Assembly: GCA_051870755.1 (NCBI GenBank)
Contig: JBJECE010000031.1
Coordinates: 48,452-112,451, forward strand
Length of the DNA stretch: 64,000 bases
Direction: 5' to 3'
From: W0P28-013 sp051870755
GTDB lineage: Bacteria > Bacteroidota > Bacteroidia > Bacteroidales > Paludibacteraceae
Below are positions 49,507 to 58,942 of the stretch, piece by piece. The translations under genes and the position numbers were made by a program. Below the pieces are notes generated by a model. It searched no databases. It was not told where the DNA came from and saw only the letters and a list, made by a program, of their open reading frames with translations. Each line of letters begins with the position of its first letter. Position 1 is the stretch's first letter.

Positions 49507-52332
49507 ATGAAAAAATTAATTTTCTCCGCTTGGATGCTGGCAGTCGGCGCATGGTGTGCCGTGGCTCAGGTTACCACCGAACCGGCGTTCATCACCAACA
49601 ACTACACGGGAAAAATTGTCATCACCTTCGACCCCGCGCAAGGCAACAAAGGCATGGTAGGCGCCACTGCGTGCTATGCCCACACAGGCGCATGCACTGC
49701 CACACAAGATTGGCAATGTGCTCCCGAATGGCGCAGTGCGTTACCCAAACATCAACTGACCAAAGTGGGCGACAAATGGCAACTCGTCATCGACAACATG
49801 TACGAATACTACGACTGTTTGAAAGAAGGCGAAGTCATCACCAAATTGGCATTTGTGTTCAACGACGGCGCAACAGGCACCAAAGAAGGCAAAACGGCTG
49901 ACGGCAAAGACATCTTTGTCGAAGTGTACGAAGCCGGTCTGCACGTTGCATTCGCCACTCCTGCCGAAAAGAGCCAACTCATCGAATCGGGGACAACAAT
50001 AAACTTTTCGGCACAAGCCTCCGAGAGCAGCACGCTCACATTCAGCATCAACGGCACAATAAAAAAAGAAACCACAGGATTTTCGCTCGAACACAGCGAA
50101 ACATTCTCATCGACAGGTAATTACGAATGTATCGTCAAAGCCGAAACAGCCGACACCACCGCCGCCGACACCATAACTATATGTGTAGCCAATGCGGCCG
50201 CGCAGCAAGCACGTCCCACCGGCATCGTCAACGGCATCTACTACGACGCCGCGGACAACACCAAAGTAACGCTCTGCACCTACGCCGCCAGCAAAACCGC
50301 ACCGGCGCAAAACGTATTTGTGGTAGGCGACTTCAACAATTGGACAATATCGACCGACTACCAAATGAAACGCGACGGCAACTACTTTTGGACTGAAATC
50401 ACAGGCTTGACACCGCAACAAGAGTACGCATTTCAGTACGTTGTAGTCAGAGCCGACGGCAAAACGGTACGCATCTCCGACCTATTCTCCGAGAAACTAC
50501 TCCACCCCGACGACAAATACGAACCGACCACCGTCGATCCGGACATTATGCCCTACCCTGAAGGAAAAGCCGATGGTTATGTAACTGTCATTCAAACCGA
50601 TAAGCCAAAATTCGCTTGGAGCGATGCCACAATCAACTTCAAACGTCCGAACAAAGACAATCTGATAATCTACGAAGTGTGGGTGTACGATTTTACGCCC
50701 GACCGTTCGTACAAAGGCCTGATGGAACGTTTGGACTACATCGAAAATTTAGGCGTGAACGCCCTCGAACTGATGCCCATCTGCGAATTTGACGGCAACT
50801 ACAATTGGGGCTATTCGCCCAACCACTACTTCGCACCCGACCGCGCTTATGGTAGCGAAAACGACCTGAAAACTCTCATCGACGAATGCCACAAACGCGG
50901 CATAGCCGTCATTGTGGACATGGTGTTCAACCACGCCACAGGCAACAACCCGATGAACAAACTCTACCCATACGGCACCGAACTAAAAGAGAATCCGTGG
51001 TTCAACGTTACGGCGCCGCACGGCAGCAATGTGTACGAAGATTGGAACCACGACTTTGAGCCGGCCAAAGACATGTTCAAACGTTCGCTGCAATATTGGC
51101 TCGAAGAATATAAAATCGATGGTTACCGCATGGACTTGGCGCAAGGCTTTTGCGGCACAAGCAAATCGAGCGTAGGCACCAACCTGACGGACTATAACAA
51201 CACCGTCAAAGCCACATCGAGCGATGCCTATTTCATTCTCGAATATTGGAACGAAACTGGCATGCCAAGTCAGCAAGAAATGGTCAATAAAGGCATGATA
51301 TGCTGGGCAGGCGGCAATGGGGCAAACAACGCGTACTGCCAAACCGCCATGGGTTGGCTCAAGGACGGCGATGGTTTTGACGCATGCGGCGCCAATGCCG
51401 GCGATGGCTACGTTACCTACTGCAACAGCCACGACGAGGAACGCCCGTTCTTCAAAGCCAAACAATGGGGCGCCGGCGACCTTCAAACCAGTGTAACCGC
51501 CCGCAGCCACCGCGTACCGCTGAACCTGGCATTCAACGTGCTGCTCAACGGCTCGCACATGTTCTACCAATACGACGAATTGGGCTACGACTACTCCAAA
51601 TATCAAGACGCATACGAGCGTTTCGGTACGGACGACGACGGCAACTACAACCTGACACCATCGGTAGATGCCGGCACGAAAACCGGCACAAAACCGCGTC
51701 CCGAATCGCGCGGCTATTTTGAACAAGGCCCACGCATGGAGGCGTACAAACAAGTGGCACAACTGATTCAACTTCGTACAAAATTGCTACCCGACGTCTT
51801 CGCCGGTAATCCGACAGCCGTTTCCATCGGTAGCGGAAAAGCCATACGCACCATTCAATGGGGAAGCGATGTGTATGTAGTCGGCAACTTCTCGGCCACA
51901 GACACACAAACCGCGACACTGCCTTGGGGTACATGGTACGACTACCTGAATGGCAGCACCATCGTTGAAAGCGACAGCCGTCGCGGCGCAGTGGTTACGC
52001 TGCAACCCGGCGACCTGAAAATCTACACCGCCACGCCACAAACATTGCCCACCGTGCCCGATTCGTACGATTACTCACCTGTAGGTTTGCCAACGGTCGG
52101 CGCCGACAATGCTTCGCACACGTTTATCTACCCAACCGTGGCTGATGATGTGGTGTACATTGTTAGCGAAGCGACACCGCGCCGTGTCGAAATCGTATCA
52201 CTGAACGGCACACGAGCCGCCCGCATCGAAAGCGATGGCGCAGTCAATGTCAGTGGTCTGCCACGCGGCATCTACCTGCTGGTAGCAACATTCGACAAAA
52301 CGCAAGAAGCCTTCAAATTTATCAAGAAATAG
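49507..52332 (+). CDS. Exported GH13 alpha-amylase-family enzyme with type IX sorting domain
   Basis: 941 residues from the ATG at 49507. Signal peptide ~1-20; an N-terminal beta domain (~22-230, partly Ig-like); a CBM48/E-set module (~240-350, VFVVGDFNNWT); and a GH13 TIM barrel (~380-800) with ALELMPICEFDGNYNWGYSPNHYFAPD, nucleophile Asp in YKIDGYRMDLAQGF, acid Glu in AYFILEYWNE and NSHDEERPF. C-terminal beta domains end with VNVSGLPRGIYLLVATFDKTQEAFKFIKK in two parts, the T9SS type A sorting tail. The protein is thus predicted to be surface-attached or secreted for starch or glycogen breakdown. No SusCD pair is adjacent. Confidence 0.92.
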   Translation: MKKLIFSAWMLAVGAWCAVAQVTTEPAFITNNYTGKIVITFDPAQGNKGMVGATACYAHTGACTATQDWQCAPEWRSALPKHQLTKVGDKWQLVIDNMYEYYDCLKEGEVITKLAFVFNDGATGTKEGKTADGKDIFVEVYEAGLHVAFATPAEKSQLIESGTTINFSAQASESSTLTFSINGTIKKETTGFSLEHSETFSSTGNYECIVKAETADTTAADTITICVANAAAQQARPTGIVNGIYYDAADNTKVTLCTYAASKTAPAQNVFVVGDFNNWTISTDYQMKRDGNYFWTEITGLTPQQEYAFQYVVVRADGKTVRISDLFSEKLLHPDDKYEPTTVDPDIMPYPEGKADGYVTVIQTDKPKFAWSDATINFKRPNKDNLIIYEVWVYDFTPDRSYKGLMERLDYIENLGVNALELMPICEFDGNYNWGYSPNHYFAPDRAYGSENDLKTLIDECHKRGIAVIVDMVFNHATGNNPMNKLYPYGTELKENPWFNVTAPHGSNVYEDWNHDFEPAKDMFKRSLQYWLEEYKIDGYRMDLAQGFCGTSKSSVGTNLTDYNNTVKATSSDAYFILEYWNETGMPSQQEMVNKGMICWAGGNGANNAYCQTAMGWLKDGDGFDACGANAGDGYVTYCNSHDEERPFFKAKQWGAGDLQTSVTARSHRVPLNLAFNVLLNGSHMFYQYDELGYDYSKYQDAYERFGTDDDGNYNLTPSVDAGTKTGTKPRPESRGYFEQGPRMEAYKQVAQLIQLRTKLLPDVFAGNPTAVSIGSGKAIRTIQWGSDVYVVGNFSATDTQTATLPWGTWYDYLNGSTIVESDSRRGAVVTLQPGDLKIYTATPQTLPTVPDSYDYSPVGLPTVGADNASHTFIYPTVADDVVYIVSEATPRRVEIVSLNGTRAARIESDGAVNVSGLPRGIYLLVATFDKTQEAFKFIKK

Positions 52333-52356
52333 AGCGAAAACGTGCAGAGCCTTCCG

Positions 52357-53034
52357 ATGATAGAACGCACCACTACATGGGCAGATTTGCCCTTTGTAGG
52401 CATCGTGCTGATGGTGTTGTGTGCTGCCATTATATGCAGTTACAACATGGCCCGCAACTATCATCGGGAACTGCTGCGCAATTTTTTCCGCGACAAAGAT
52501 CGGTTTGCCTACGCCGAATACGACAACACCCTGCTATCGAGCATTTTACTGATAGTGTGTGCCACCATCAGTTACGCATTCTTTTTCACCATCATCAGCA
52601 GCCACCTCACGCCCGTTGTTGCCAAAGTCGATCATTGGTGGGTATTGCTCATCATGACAGGTGTGGTGGTCGGTTGGTTGTGCTACCAATGGCTGCTGCT
52701 GAAAGCGACCGGCTATTGCGCCAACGTCGGCATGACGATGCGTGTGCTGCTGCGGTCGTTTTTTGTTACATTTGTCATCAGCGGATTGGTCTTGTATCCG
52801 ATTGTTGTCGGGTTGGTTTTCGCCTCGCAAGCCCTATTTGCCACACTGACGTATGTTGGCTTATTTGTGGTGATTATCAGCGTATTGCTCCTTGCCATCA
52901 GGGCAATTCAACTTTTTTTATCGGGAATTGATACAGCGTGTTATTTATTTTTGTACCTTTGCACCCTTGAAATTCTGCCCATTTTGCTCTTGCAAAAAGC
53001 GACAGAATTGGTGGTTGAAAATGTATTAAACTAA
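52357..53034 (+). CDS. DUF4271 integral membrane protein
   Basis: 225 residues from the ATG at 52357; a GTG at 52342 would add five. It has about six TM helices (VGIVLMVLCAAIICS, SILLIVCATISYAFFFTII, VLLIMTGVVVGWLCYQWLLL, FVTFVISGLVLYPIVVGLV, TLTYVGLFVVIISVLLLAI and a last one) around a conserved soluble loop NFFRDKDRFAYAEYDN. DUF4271 proteins are encoded next to hemD in Bacteroidota. The function is unknown; the hemD promoter overlaps its 3' end. Confidence 0.8.
   Translation: MIERTTTWADLPFVGIVLMVLCAAIICSYNMARNYHRELLRNFFRDKDRFAYAEYDNTLLSSILLIVCATISYAFFFTIISSHLTPVVAKVDHWWVLLIMTGVVVGWLCYQWLLLKATGYCANVGMTMRVLLRSFFVTFVISGLVLYPIVVGLVFASQALFATLTYVGLFVVIISVLLLAIRAIQLFLSGIDTACYLFLYLCTLEILPILLLQKATELVVENVLN
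52954..52961 (+). promoter_or_regulatory. Possible internal promoter of hemD
   Basis: TACCTTTG inside the DUF4271 gene, with an overlapping TATTTTTG (52946-52953). It is 85-92 nt before the hemD start and lacks a good -33 element at the best spacing. Confidence 0.3.
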
Positions 53035-53045
53035 AACTTAACGCC

Positions 53046-53798
53046 TTGAAAATCAAAAAAATCCTGGTTTCGCAGCCAAAGCCCGAGAGTGAGAAATCGC
53101 CCTATTTTGACATCGCAGGAAAATACAATGTAAAGATTGATTTTCGACCGTTTATTAAGGTCGAGCCTATTCTTGCCAAAGAATTTCGCCAACAGCATGT
53201 CAACATTGCCGACTACAATGCCATCGTGTTCACTTCGCGGCACGGCATCGACCATTTTTTCCGTTTAGCCGAAGAGATGCGCATAAAAATTGCTCCCGAG
53301 TTGCAATATTTCTGCGTATCCGAAAAAATTGCCCACTATCTGCAAAAATACATCGATTACCGCAAACGCAAGGTTCATTACGGCGCCACCAATCGCATTT
53401 GCGATTTGGCCTCGGTGATTCAGAAACACAAGGAATTGAACTACTTGGCGGTGCTATCGGCCGACTACAACGACGAAGTCCCCAATTTGATGAACAAAGT
53501 GGGCGTGAAGTACAACATCGGTATGATGTATCGCACGGTGAGCAACGATTTCGGTCCCGACGAGCAATTGGACTACGACATGATGCTGTTTTTCAGTCCG
53601 CAAGGCATCAATGCGCTGCTCAAAAATTTTCCGAATTACGAACAAGGCGAAGTGATGATTGGCTGTTTGGGCAGCAACACCGCCGCCGCCGTGCGCAACG
53701 CCGGCTTACGGCTCGATTTGGAAGTGCCGTCGCCACAATTCACGTCGATGACGATGGCGCTCGATGCACTGTTGAAAGAAAATCACAAGCGCAAATAA
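53046..53798 (+). CDS. hemD: Uroporphyrinogen-III synthase (Bacteroidota HemD type)
   Basis: 250 residues from a TTG start at 53046, giving (M)KIKKILVSQPKPESEKSPYFDIA, which is the conserved Bacteroidota N-terminus. It has two alpha/beta lobes: LAKEFRQQHVNIADYNAIVFTSRHGIDHFF near 42 and the second lobe with MMLFFSPQGINALL, then SNTAAAVRNAG. It cyclises hydroxymethylbilane to uroporphyrinogen III in tetrapyrrole synthesis. It follows DUF4271 by 11 nt and is followed by rnpA and yidD after 87 nt. Confidence 0.85.
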   Translation: MKIKKILVSQPKPESEKSPYFDIAGKYNVKIDFRPFIKVEPILAKEFRQQHVNIADYNAIVFTSRHGIDHFFRLAEEMRIKIAPELQYFCVSEKIAHYLQKYIDYRKRKVHYGATNRICDLASVIQKHKELNYLAVLSADYNDEVPNLMNKVGVKYNIGMMYRTVSNDFGPDEQLDYDMMLFFSPQGINALLKNFPNYEQGEVMIGCLGSNTAAAVRNAGLRLDLEVPSPQFTSMTMALDALLKENHKRK

Positions 53799-53885
53799 GC
53801 CTGCCGCGCGTGCCATCGAACGACCGGCATGGTTGTTGGTTGGAGCCAATCGGCAAGAGTCGCCCTTGTAAAACCCTAATTTTGT

Positions 53886-54278
53886 ATGCACACGATGGAT
53901 TACACATTCACGCCGGCCGAACATCTGAAGAGCCAAAAAGCCATCGACGCATTGCTGAACACCAAGAGCGGTTTTATGGCTTACCCGTTTCGCGTGGCCT
54001 ACCAAGTGGTTGATGCCGAGTCGGCTGCATCGGCCGTACAAGTGATGTTCGTCGTCCGCAAAAAGCGTTTTCGGCACGCTACCGACCGCAATCGATTCAA
54101 ACGCCTATTGCGCGAAGCCTATCGGTTGCAAAAGCAGCCGCTGTTGGACTACGCCACCGCTCACGGCATCGGGATGCGCATTGCATTTGTCGGCATCAGT
54201 AGTACGCTGCCCGCCTTTGCCGACGTTCAGGATAAGATGCGCGAGGCTATCAACAATTTGTGTACGACCGGCGTATGA
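53886..54278 (+). CDS. rnpA: Ribonuclease P protein component
   Basis: A 130-residue basic protein with the RnpA signature KKRFRHATDRNRFKRLLREAYRLQK in two short runs near 59-83 and an N-terminal part (TFTPAEHLKSQKAIDALLN). It assists the catalytic RNA in 5'-end tRNA maturation. An ATG at 53895 is an alternative start. The stop overlaps the yidD ATG as ATGA (54275-54278), the usual Bacteroidota order. Confidence 0.92.
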   Translation: MHTMDYTFTPAEHLKSQKAIDALLNTKSGFMAYPFRVAYQVVDAESAASAVQVMFVVRKKRFRHATDRNRFKRLLREAYRLQKQPLLDYATAHGIGMRIAFVGISSTLPAFADVQDKMREAINNLCTTGV

Positions 54279-54496
54279 AGCGTTTTCTGACAAAATTATT
54301 GGTGTGGCCCATCCGTTTCTATCAGGTTGCCATTTCGCCACATTTTCCGGCCGCGTGTCGTTACACGCCCACCTGTTCGCAGTATGCCATCGAGGCGTTG
54401 CGCAAATATGGTCCGCTGAAAGGGCTTTGGCTTGCCACCCGACGCATTTTGCGTTGTCATCCGTGGGGCGGCAGTGGCTACGATCCGGTGCCGTAA
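54275..54496 (+). CDS. yidD: YidD-family membrane protein insertion efficiency factor
   Basis: 73 residues from the ATG at 54275. The diagnostic pattern is complete: FYQVAISPHFPAACRYTPTCSQYAIEALRKYG split across residues ~14-45, then RILRCHPWGGSGYDPVP at the end. YidD helps YidC-mediated membrane insertion. It overlaps rnpA by 4 nt. The frame is followed by the convergent ABC-F gene 4 nt away. Confidence 0.95.
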   Translation: MKRFLTKLLVWPIRFYQVAISPHFPAACRYTPTCSQYAIEALRKYGPLKGLWLATRRILRCHPWGGSGYDPVP

Positions 54497-54500
54497 CCGA

Positions 54501-56429
54501 TTATTGCGCTTTGAGTTGTTCCAACGTTTCGGTGAGCAATTCCCACTCATACATTTTTTGTTCGAGCGCATGTTTCGTGCGTTGGTAGTTCTCAACGCTC
54601 TGCGCATCCGATTGTCCGGCCGCAAACTGCGCTTCCATCTCTGCGATCTTCTGTTCGAGCATCGTAACTTCGTTTTCGGCTTCGGCCACCAATTTTTCCT
54701 GTTTGCGAATTTGTCGTGCTTGCTCCTTTTGTAATTCGTAATTCAGTTTGCTATCCGACGCCGCCGTGTCGGTTGCAGTCGTTTTGTCGGTTTTCTTGCT
54801 ATTTTCCAACTCTTGCAGATTTTGCATTTTTTTGTATTGCAAAAAGTCGCGAATGCCACCCAAATGTTCGCGCACGCGTTGATGCCCGAACTCATAGACT
54901 TTTTCCACCAATCCGTCGAGAAAATCGCGGTCGTGGCTCACCACGATAACGGTGCCGTCGAAAGCGCGGATAGCCTCTTTCAGCACATCTTTCGAAGCCA
55001 TGTCGAGGTGGTTTGTCGGTTCGTCGAGAATGAGCAGATTGACCGGTTCGAGCAGCAGCCGAATCATGGCCAATCGGCTCCGTTCGCCGCCCGAAAGCAC
55101 TTTCACTTTTTTGTCGCTTGCCTCGCCGCCGAACATGAATGCGCCTAAAATATCGCGTATTTTGGTGCGAATATCGCCCACCGCCACATCGTCGATGGTT
55201 TGAAAAACGGTTTTATTCTCGTCAAGCAAACTTGCCTGATTTTGAGCGAAATAGCCTATTTTCACCTGATGTCCGAGTTTGAGTGTGCCGCTAAACGGAA
55301 TTTCGCCCATGATGCATTTGACCAACGTCGATTTGCCCTCGCCATTTTTGCCGACAAAGGCCACTTTTTCGCCGCGTTTTATCTCCATCGCTATGTCATT
55401 CAGCACGATATGGTCGCCGTAGGCTTTGGTCAGATGTTCGACAAAAAGCGGCAAGACGCCCGAATGTGGCGCCGGCGGAAATTTCAGATGCAGGCGTGCA
55501 GTGTCCTCCTCATCGACTTCGAGCCGTTCCAATTTTTCGAGTTGTTTGATGCGACTCTGCACCTGCACGGCTTTCGTGGCTTTGTAGCGAAAACGTTCGA
55601 TGAAATCTTCGGTTTCGGCAATCATTTTTTGCTGATTTTCGTACGCGCGCATCTGTTGTTCGCGGCGTTCGGCGCGGAGTTCTTTGTATTTGGTGTACGA
55701 CACTTTGTAGTCGTAGATTTTGCCGAGCGACAGTTCGATGGTGCGCGATGTTACGGCATCGAGGAAAGCGCGGTCGTGGCTCACGAGCAGTACTGCAGCG
55801 CCGCAGGTTGCCAAAAATGTTTCGAGCCACTGAATCGACTCAATGTCGAGATGGTTGGTCGGTTCGTCGAGCAGAAGCAAATCGGGACGTTTCAACAGAA
55901 TTTTTGCCAACTCGATGCGCATGCGCCAACCGCCGCTAAATTCGGAAGTTGGACGTTCCAAATCGGATCGTTCAAAGCCAAGTCCGAGCAATGTTTTTTC
56001 GATTTCGGCCTGCATATTGGCTGCGCCGAACATCTGCAAGCGTTCGTTTTCGTGTGCTAACTTTTCGATAATGTGCTGATACTCTTCACTTTCGTAATCG
56101 GTGCGTTCGGCGAGTTCGCTGCTCAGGCGTTCGATAGCGGCTTCGGTCTGCCGAATGTCGTCGAAGGCCAACTCCACCTCCTGTTGCACGGTACGCTGGT
56201 CGGTCAGTAACAAATGTTGCGGCAAATACCCGATAGTCAAGTCTTTAGGTTTAACGATTTGTCCGCTCGTGGGTTGTTGCAAACCGGCAAACAGCCGCAG
56301 CAACGTGGTTTTGCCTGCGCCATTTTTGCCGACTAACGCAATACGATCTTTGGCATTGACCAAAAACGAAATGCCATCGAAAAGCGGACGACCGCCAAAT
56401 TCCATTGTGAGTTGTTCAACTGCAATCAT
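54501..56429 (-). CDS. ABC-F family ATP-binding protein
   Basis: A 642-residue soluble protein with two ABC cassettes and no TM segments. Walker A is GKNGAGKTTLL near 35 and GKNGEGKSTLV near 360. Signature regions are SEFSGGWRMR and VLSGGERSRL, each followed by a Walker B LLLDEPTNHLD / LILDEPTNHLD. A linker (PtIM) at ~240-310 and a Uup-like coiled-coil tail (QKEQARQIRKQEKL, ~560-640) complete it. Such proteins act on the ribosome (translation factor-like). The EttA/Uup-like subgroup fits better than a resistance determinant. It is convergent with yidD and divergent from feoAB. Confidence 0.9.
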   Translation of the reverse strand: MIAVEQLTMEFGGRPLFDGISFLVNAKDRIALVGKNGAGKTTLLRLFAGLQQPTSGQIVKPKDLTIGYLPQHLLLTDQRTVQQEVELAFDDIRQTEAAIERLSSELAERTDYESEEYQHIIEKLAHENERLQMFGAANMQAEIEKTLLGLGFERSDLERPTSEFSGGWRMRIELAKILLKRPDLLLLDEPTNHLDIESIQWLETFLATCGAAVLLVSHDRAFLDAVTSRTIELSLGKIYDYKVSYTKYKELRAERREQQMRAYENQQKMIAETEDFIERFRYKATKAVQVQSRIKQLEKLERLEVDEEDTARLHLKFPPAPHSGVLPLFVEHLTKAYGDHIVLNDIAMEIKRGEKVAFVGKNGEGKSTLVKCIMGEIPFSGTLKLGHQVKIGYFAQNQASLLDENKTVFQTIDDVAVGDIRTKIRDILGAFMFGGEASDKKVKVLSGGERSRLAMIRLLLEPVNLLILDEPTNHLDMASKDVLKEAIRAFDGTVIVVSHDRDFLDGLVEKVYEFGHQRVREHLGGIRDFLQYKKMQNLQELENSKKTDKTTATDTAASDSKLNYELQKEQARQIRKQEKLVAEAENEVTMLEQKIAEMEAQFAAGQSDAQSVENYQRTKHALEQKMYEWELLTETLEQLKAQ

Positions 56430-56448
56430 ACATCTACAAAATTGTTTG

Positions 56449-56477
56449 CAAAATTAGTAAAATTTTGCCGTGCCAAA
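56449..56477 (-). promoter_or_regulatory. Promoter of the ABC-F gene
   Basis: Minus-strand TAATTTTG (56449-56456) with TTTG 17 nt upstream (56474-56477). The predicted leader is ~13 nt to the ATG at 56429. Confidence 0.45.
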
Positions 56478-56518
56478 AAATTTAACACTAAAAACACAAA
56501 AATACCCTATTCAAGGTA

Positions 56519-56549
56519 TTGATAGATAGAACAAATAATTGTATTTTTG
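56519..56549 (+). promoter_or_regulatory. Promoter of feoAB
   Basis: TATTTTTG (56542-56549) with TTG 20 nt upstream (56519-56521). The predicted start is ~15 nt before the ATG at 56571. No Fur-box palindrome was recognised by eye. Confidence 0.45.
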
Positions 56550-56570
56550 CACTATCAAAAGTGTGAAAAC

Positions 56571-58928
56571 ATGGAAACACCATCAATAACCACGTTGGCC
56601 GACATGCCGACCAAGAGTCGTTGCATCATCGTCAAAGTACATGGGCACGGCGGTTGCAGGCACCGCATACTCGAGATGGGATTTGTGCGCGGCGAAACCG
56701 TCAGCATTCTGAAAAACGCGCCTCTGCAAGACCCTATCGAATACCAAATTATGGGGAGTCATGTGTCGTTGCGCCGCAGCGAAGCCGAGAACATCGAAGT
56801 GGTGTCGCTCGACGAAGGTGCGCATCCCGACAACATTTACCACGGCACCATAGAAGAGCATGTGGCTGCCGAAGCCGAAGAGTTGGCACACGAAATCACC
56901 GTAGCGTTGGTGGGCAATCCCAACTGCGGCAAGACTTCGTTTTTCAACTACGCCACCGGTCTGCGCGAAAAAGTGGGCAACTACAGCGGCGTAACCGTTG
57001 ATGCCAAAGTGGGTGTATTCCACCATCGCGGCTACACCATCAACCTTGTCGATTTGCCGGGCACCTATTCGCTGACAGAATATTCGCCCGAAGAGTTGTA
57101 CGTTCGTTCGTTTCTGACACAGCAAAAGCCCGATGTGGTGCTCAACATTGTCGATGCCGGCAATTTGGAGCGCAATCTATTCCTGACAACCCAACTCATC
57201 GACCAAAACCCGAGCATGGTGATGGCGCTGAACATGTTCGACGAGCTCGAAAAATCGGGCGACACACTCGACATTGACAGCCTGCAGCGCATGTTGGGTT
57301 TCCCGATTGTGCCAACAACGGCCAAAAACGGACAAGGCATCAACGACGTACTCGAAGCCATTGTCAATGTGTACGAAGGCAAACATGGCACCACCAAACA
57401 TATCCACATCAACTACGGCGACAACGTCGAAACGGCCATCAAAGCCATCAAAACACTACTCTACGCCAATCCGGAAATCAAAGGACGGTATCACGGACGC
57501 TACATCGCGCTCAAACTGCTCGAAAACGACAGCGTTACACACAACGAGATGGCGCATCTGCCAAATTATGATGCCATAAAAGATGCGGCAACGCACTATC
57601 GCAACGCGCTTGAACACGAATATCACGACGACATTGCAAGCATTATTTCCGATTTGAAATATGGTTTCATACGCGGCGCGCTGAACGAAACCCTGCAACA
57701 CAACACCACCGATAAGCGCAATTTGGGTTACGCTCTCGACACAGTACTGACAAACCGCTGGTTGGGATTTCCCGTGCTACTGTTTTTTATGTGGATTATG
57801 TTCCAAACGACATTTACGCTTGGCGCCTATCCGCAAGCATGGTTAGAAACCGGCGTAACAGCCATCGGCCGATGGATTTCGGAGATACTGCCATCCGGAA
57901 TGCTCACCGATTTATTGGTGGACGGCATCATCGCCGGCGTCGGCGGCGTATTGGTCTTTTTGCCCAACATTCTGATTTTGTTTCTCTTCATTTCGCTGCT
58001 CGAAGACACCGGCTACATGGCGCGCGCCGCCTTCATCATGGACAAACTGATGCACCGCATCGGACTGCACGGCAAATCGTTCATCCCCTATCTGATAGGA
58101 TTCGGCTGCGGCGTGCCGGCCATTATGGCCACCCGCACACTCGAGAACCGCAAAGACCGCATTCTGACCATTCTGACCATCCCGTTCATGAGTTGTTCGG
58201 CGCGGTTGCCGGTGTATCTGCTGTTCGTATCGGCATTTTTCACCAAAAATCAAGGTTTGGTGCTGATGAGCATTTACTTGATAGGTGTCGTCGTGGCCAT
58301 CATCACGGCCTTGGTGGTCAATAAAATCGCTTTCAAAAACGAAAACGACCAATTTGTGATGGAACTGCCGCCCTACCGTTTTCCGACATGGCGCAACACG
58401 CTGATACACATGTGGGACAAAAGTGCGCAATATCTCAAAAAAATGGGATCCATCATTCTCGTTGCGTCCGTCATCATTTGGGCATTGGGCTATTTTCCAC
58501 GCACCACCGAAGAGGTAACGCCACAAGAACAAATGAGTCAATCGTTCATCGGCAAAATCGGGCACGCCATCGAACCGATAGTGCGCCCGTTGGGCTTCGA
58601 TTGGAAAATGGGCGTCAGCCTTGTAACCGGTTTGGCGGCCAAGGAAGTAGTCGTGTCGTCGTTGGGCGTGCTCTACGACGATGCCGGCGACGCTACGCTG
58701 GTCGAACGGCTGCAACATCAAACCAACGAATTGGGCGAACCGCTGTTCACGCCTCTGAAAGCATTTTCGTTCATGTTGTTTATCCTGCTCTACATGCCGT
58801 GCATCGCCGCCATGACAGCCATTCGGCGCGAAGCCGGACGCAGTTGGATGTGGTTCACGCTGTTCTACTCCACCGGCATCGCATGGATTGTGTCGTTTGC
58901 CGTATATCAAATCGGCAGTTTGTTCTAA
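56571..58928 (+). CDS. feoB: FeoA-FeoB fused ferrous iron transporter
   Basis: 785 residues from the ATG at 56571. Residues 1-~80 are a FeoA (SH3-like) domain (GGCRHRILEMGFVRGETV). Residues ~110-270 are the GTPase domain with G1 GNPNCGKTSFFN at 115, G3 DLPGTYSL and an NMFDE variant of the G4 motif (normally NxxD). Residues ~380-785 hold the FeoB core with gate regions (VLVFLPNILILFLFISLLEDTGYMARAAF). The FeoA-FeoB fusion is common in Bacteroidota and imports Fe2+. It is followed 14 nt later by a small Cys-rich partner gene. Confidence 0.95.
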   Translation: METPSITTLADMPTKSRCIIVKVHGHGGCRHRILEMGFVRGETVSILKNAPLQDPIEYQIMGSHVSLRRSEAENIEVVSLDEGAHPDNIYHGTIEEHVAAEAEELAHEITVALVGNPNCGKTSFFNYATGLREKVGNYSGVTVDAKVGVFHHRGYTINLVDLPGTYSLTEYSPEELYVRSFLTQQKPDVVLNIVDAGNLERNLFLTTQLIDQNPSMVMALNMFDELEKSGDTLDIDSLQRMLGFPIVPTTAKNGQGINDVLEAIVNVYEGKHGTTKHIHINYGDNVETAIKAIKTLLYANPEIKGRYHGRYIALKLLENDSVTHNEMAHLPNYDAIKDAATHYRNALEHEYHDDIASIISDLKYGFIRGALNETLQHNTTDKRNLGYALDTVLTNRWLGFPVLLFFMWIMFQTTFTLGAYPQAWLETGVTAIGRWISEILPSGMLTDLLVDGIIAGVGGVLVFLPNILILFLFISLLEDTGYMARAAFIMDKLMHRIGLHGKSFIPYLIGFGCGVPAIMATRTLENRKDRILTILTIPFMSCSARLPVYLLFVSAFFTKNQGLVLMSIYLIGVVVAIITALVVNKIAFKNENDQFVMELPPYRFPTWRNTLIHMWDKSAQYLKKMGSIILVASVIIWALGYFPRTTEEVTPQEQMSQSFIGKIGHAIEPIVRPLGFDWKMGVSLVTGLAAKEVVVSSLGVLYDDAGDATLVERLQHQTNELGEPLFTPLKAFSFMLFILLYMPCIAAMTAIRREAGRSWMWFTLFYSTGIAWIVSFAVYQIGSLF

Positions 58929-58942
58929 AAAAGTGCGGCCAC

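Noticed and set aside
52946..52961. Strong hemD promoter
   Set aside because: Two overlapping -7-like matches are present, but no -33 element at a usable spacing and the DUF4271 gene is only 11 nt upstream, so co-transcription is equally likely; kept only as a low-confidence element.
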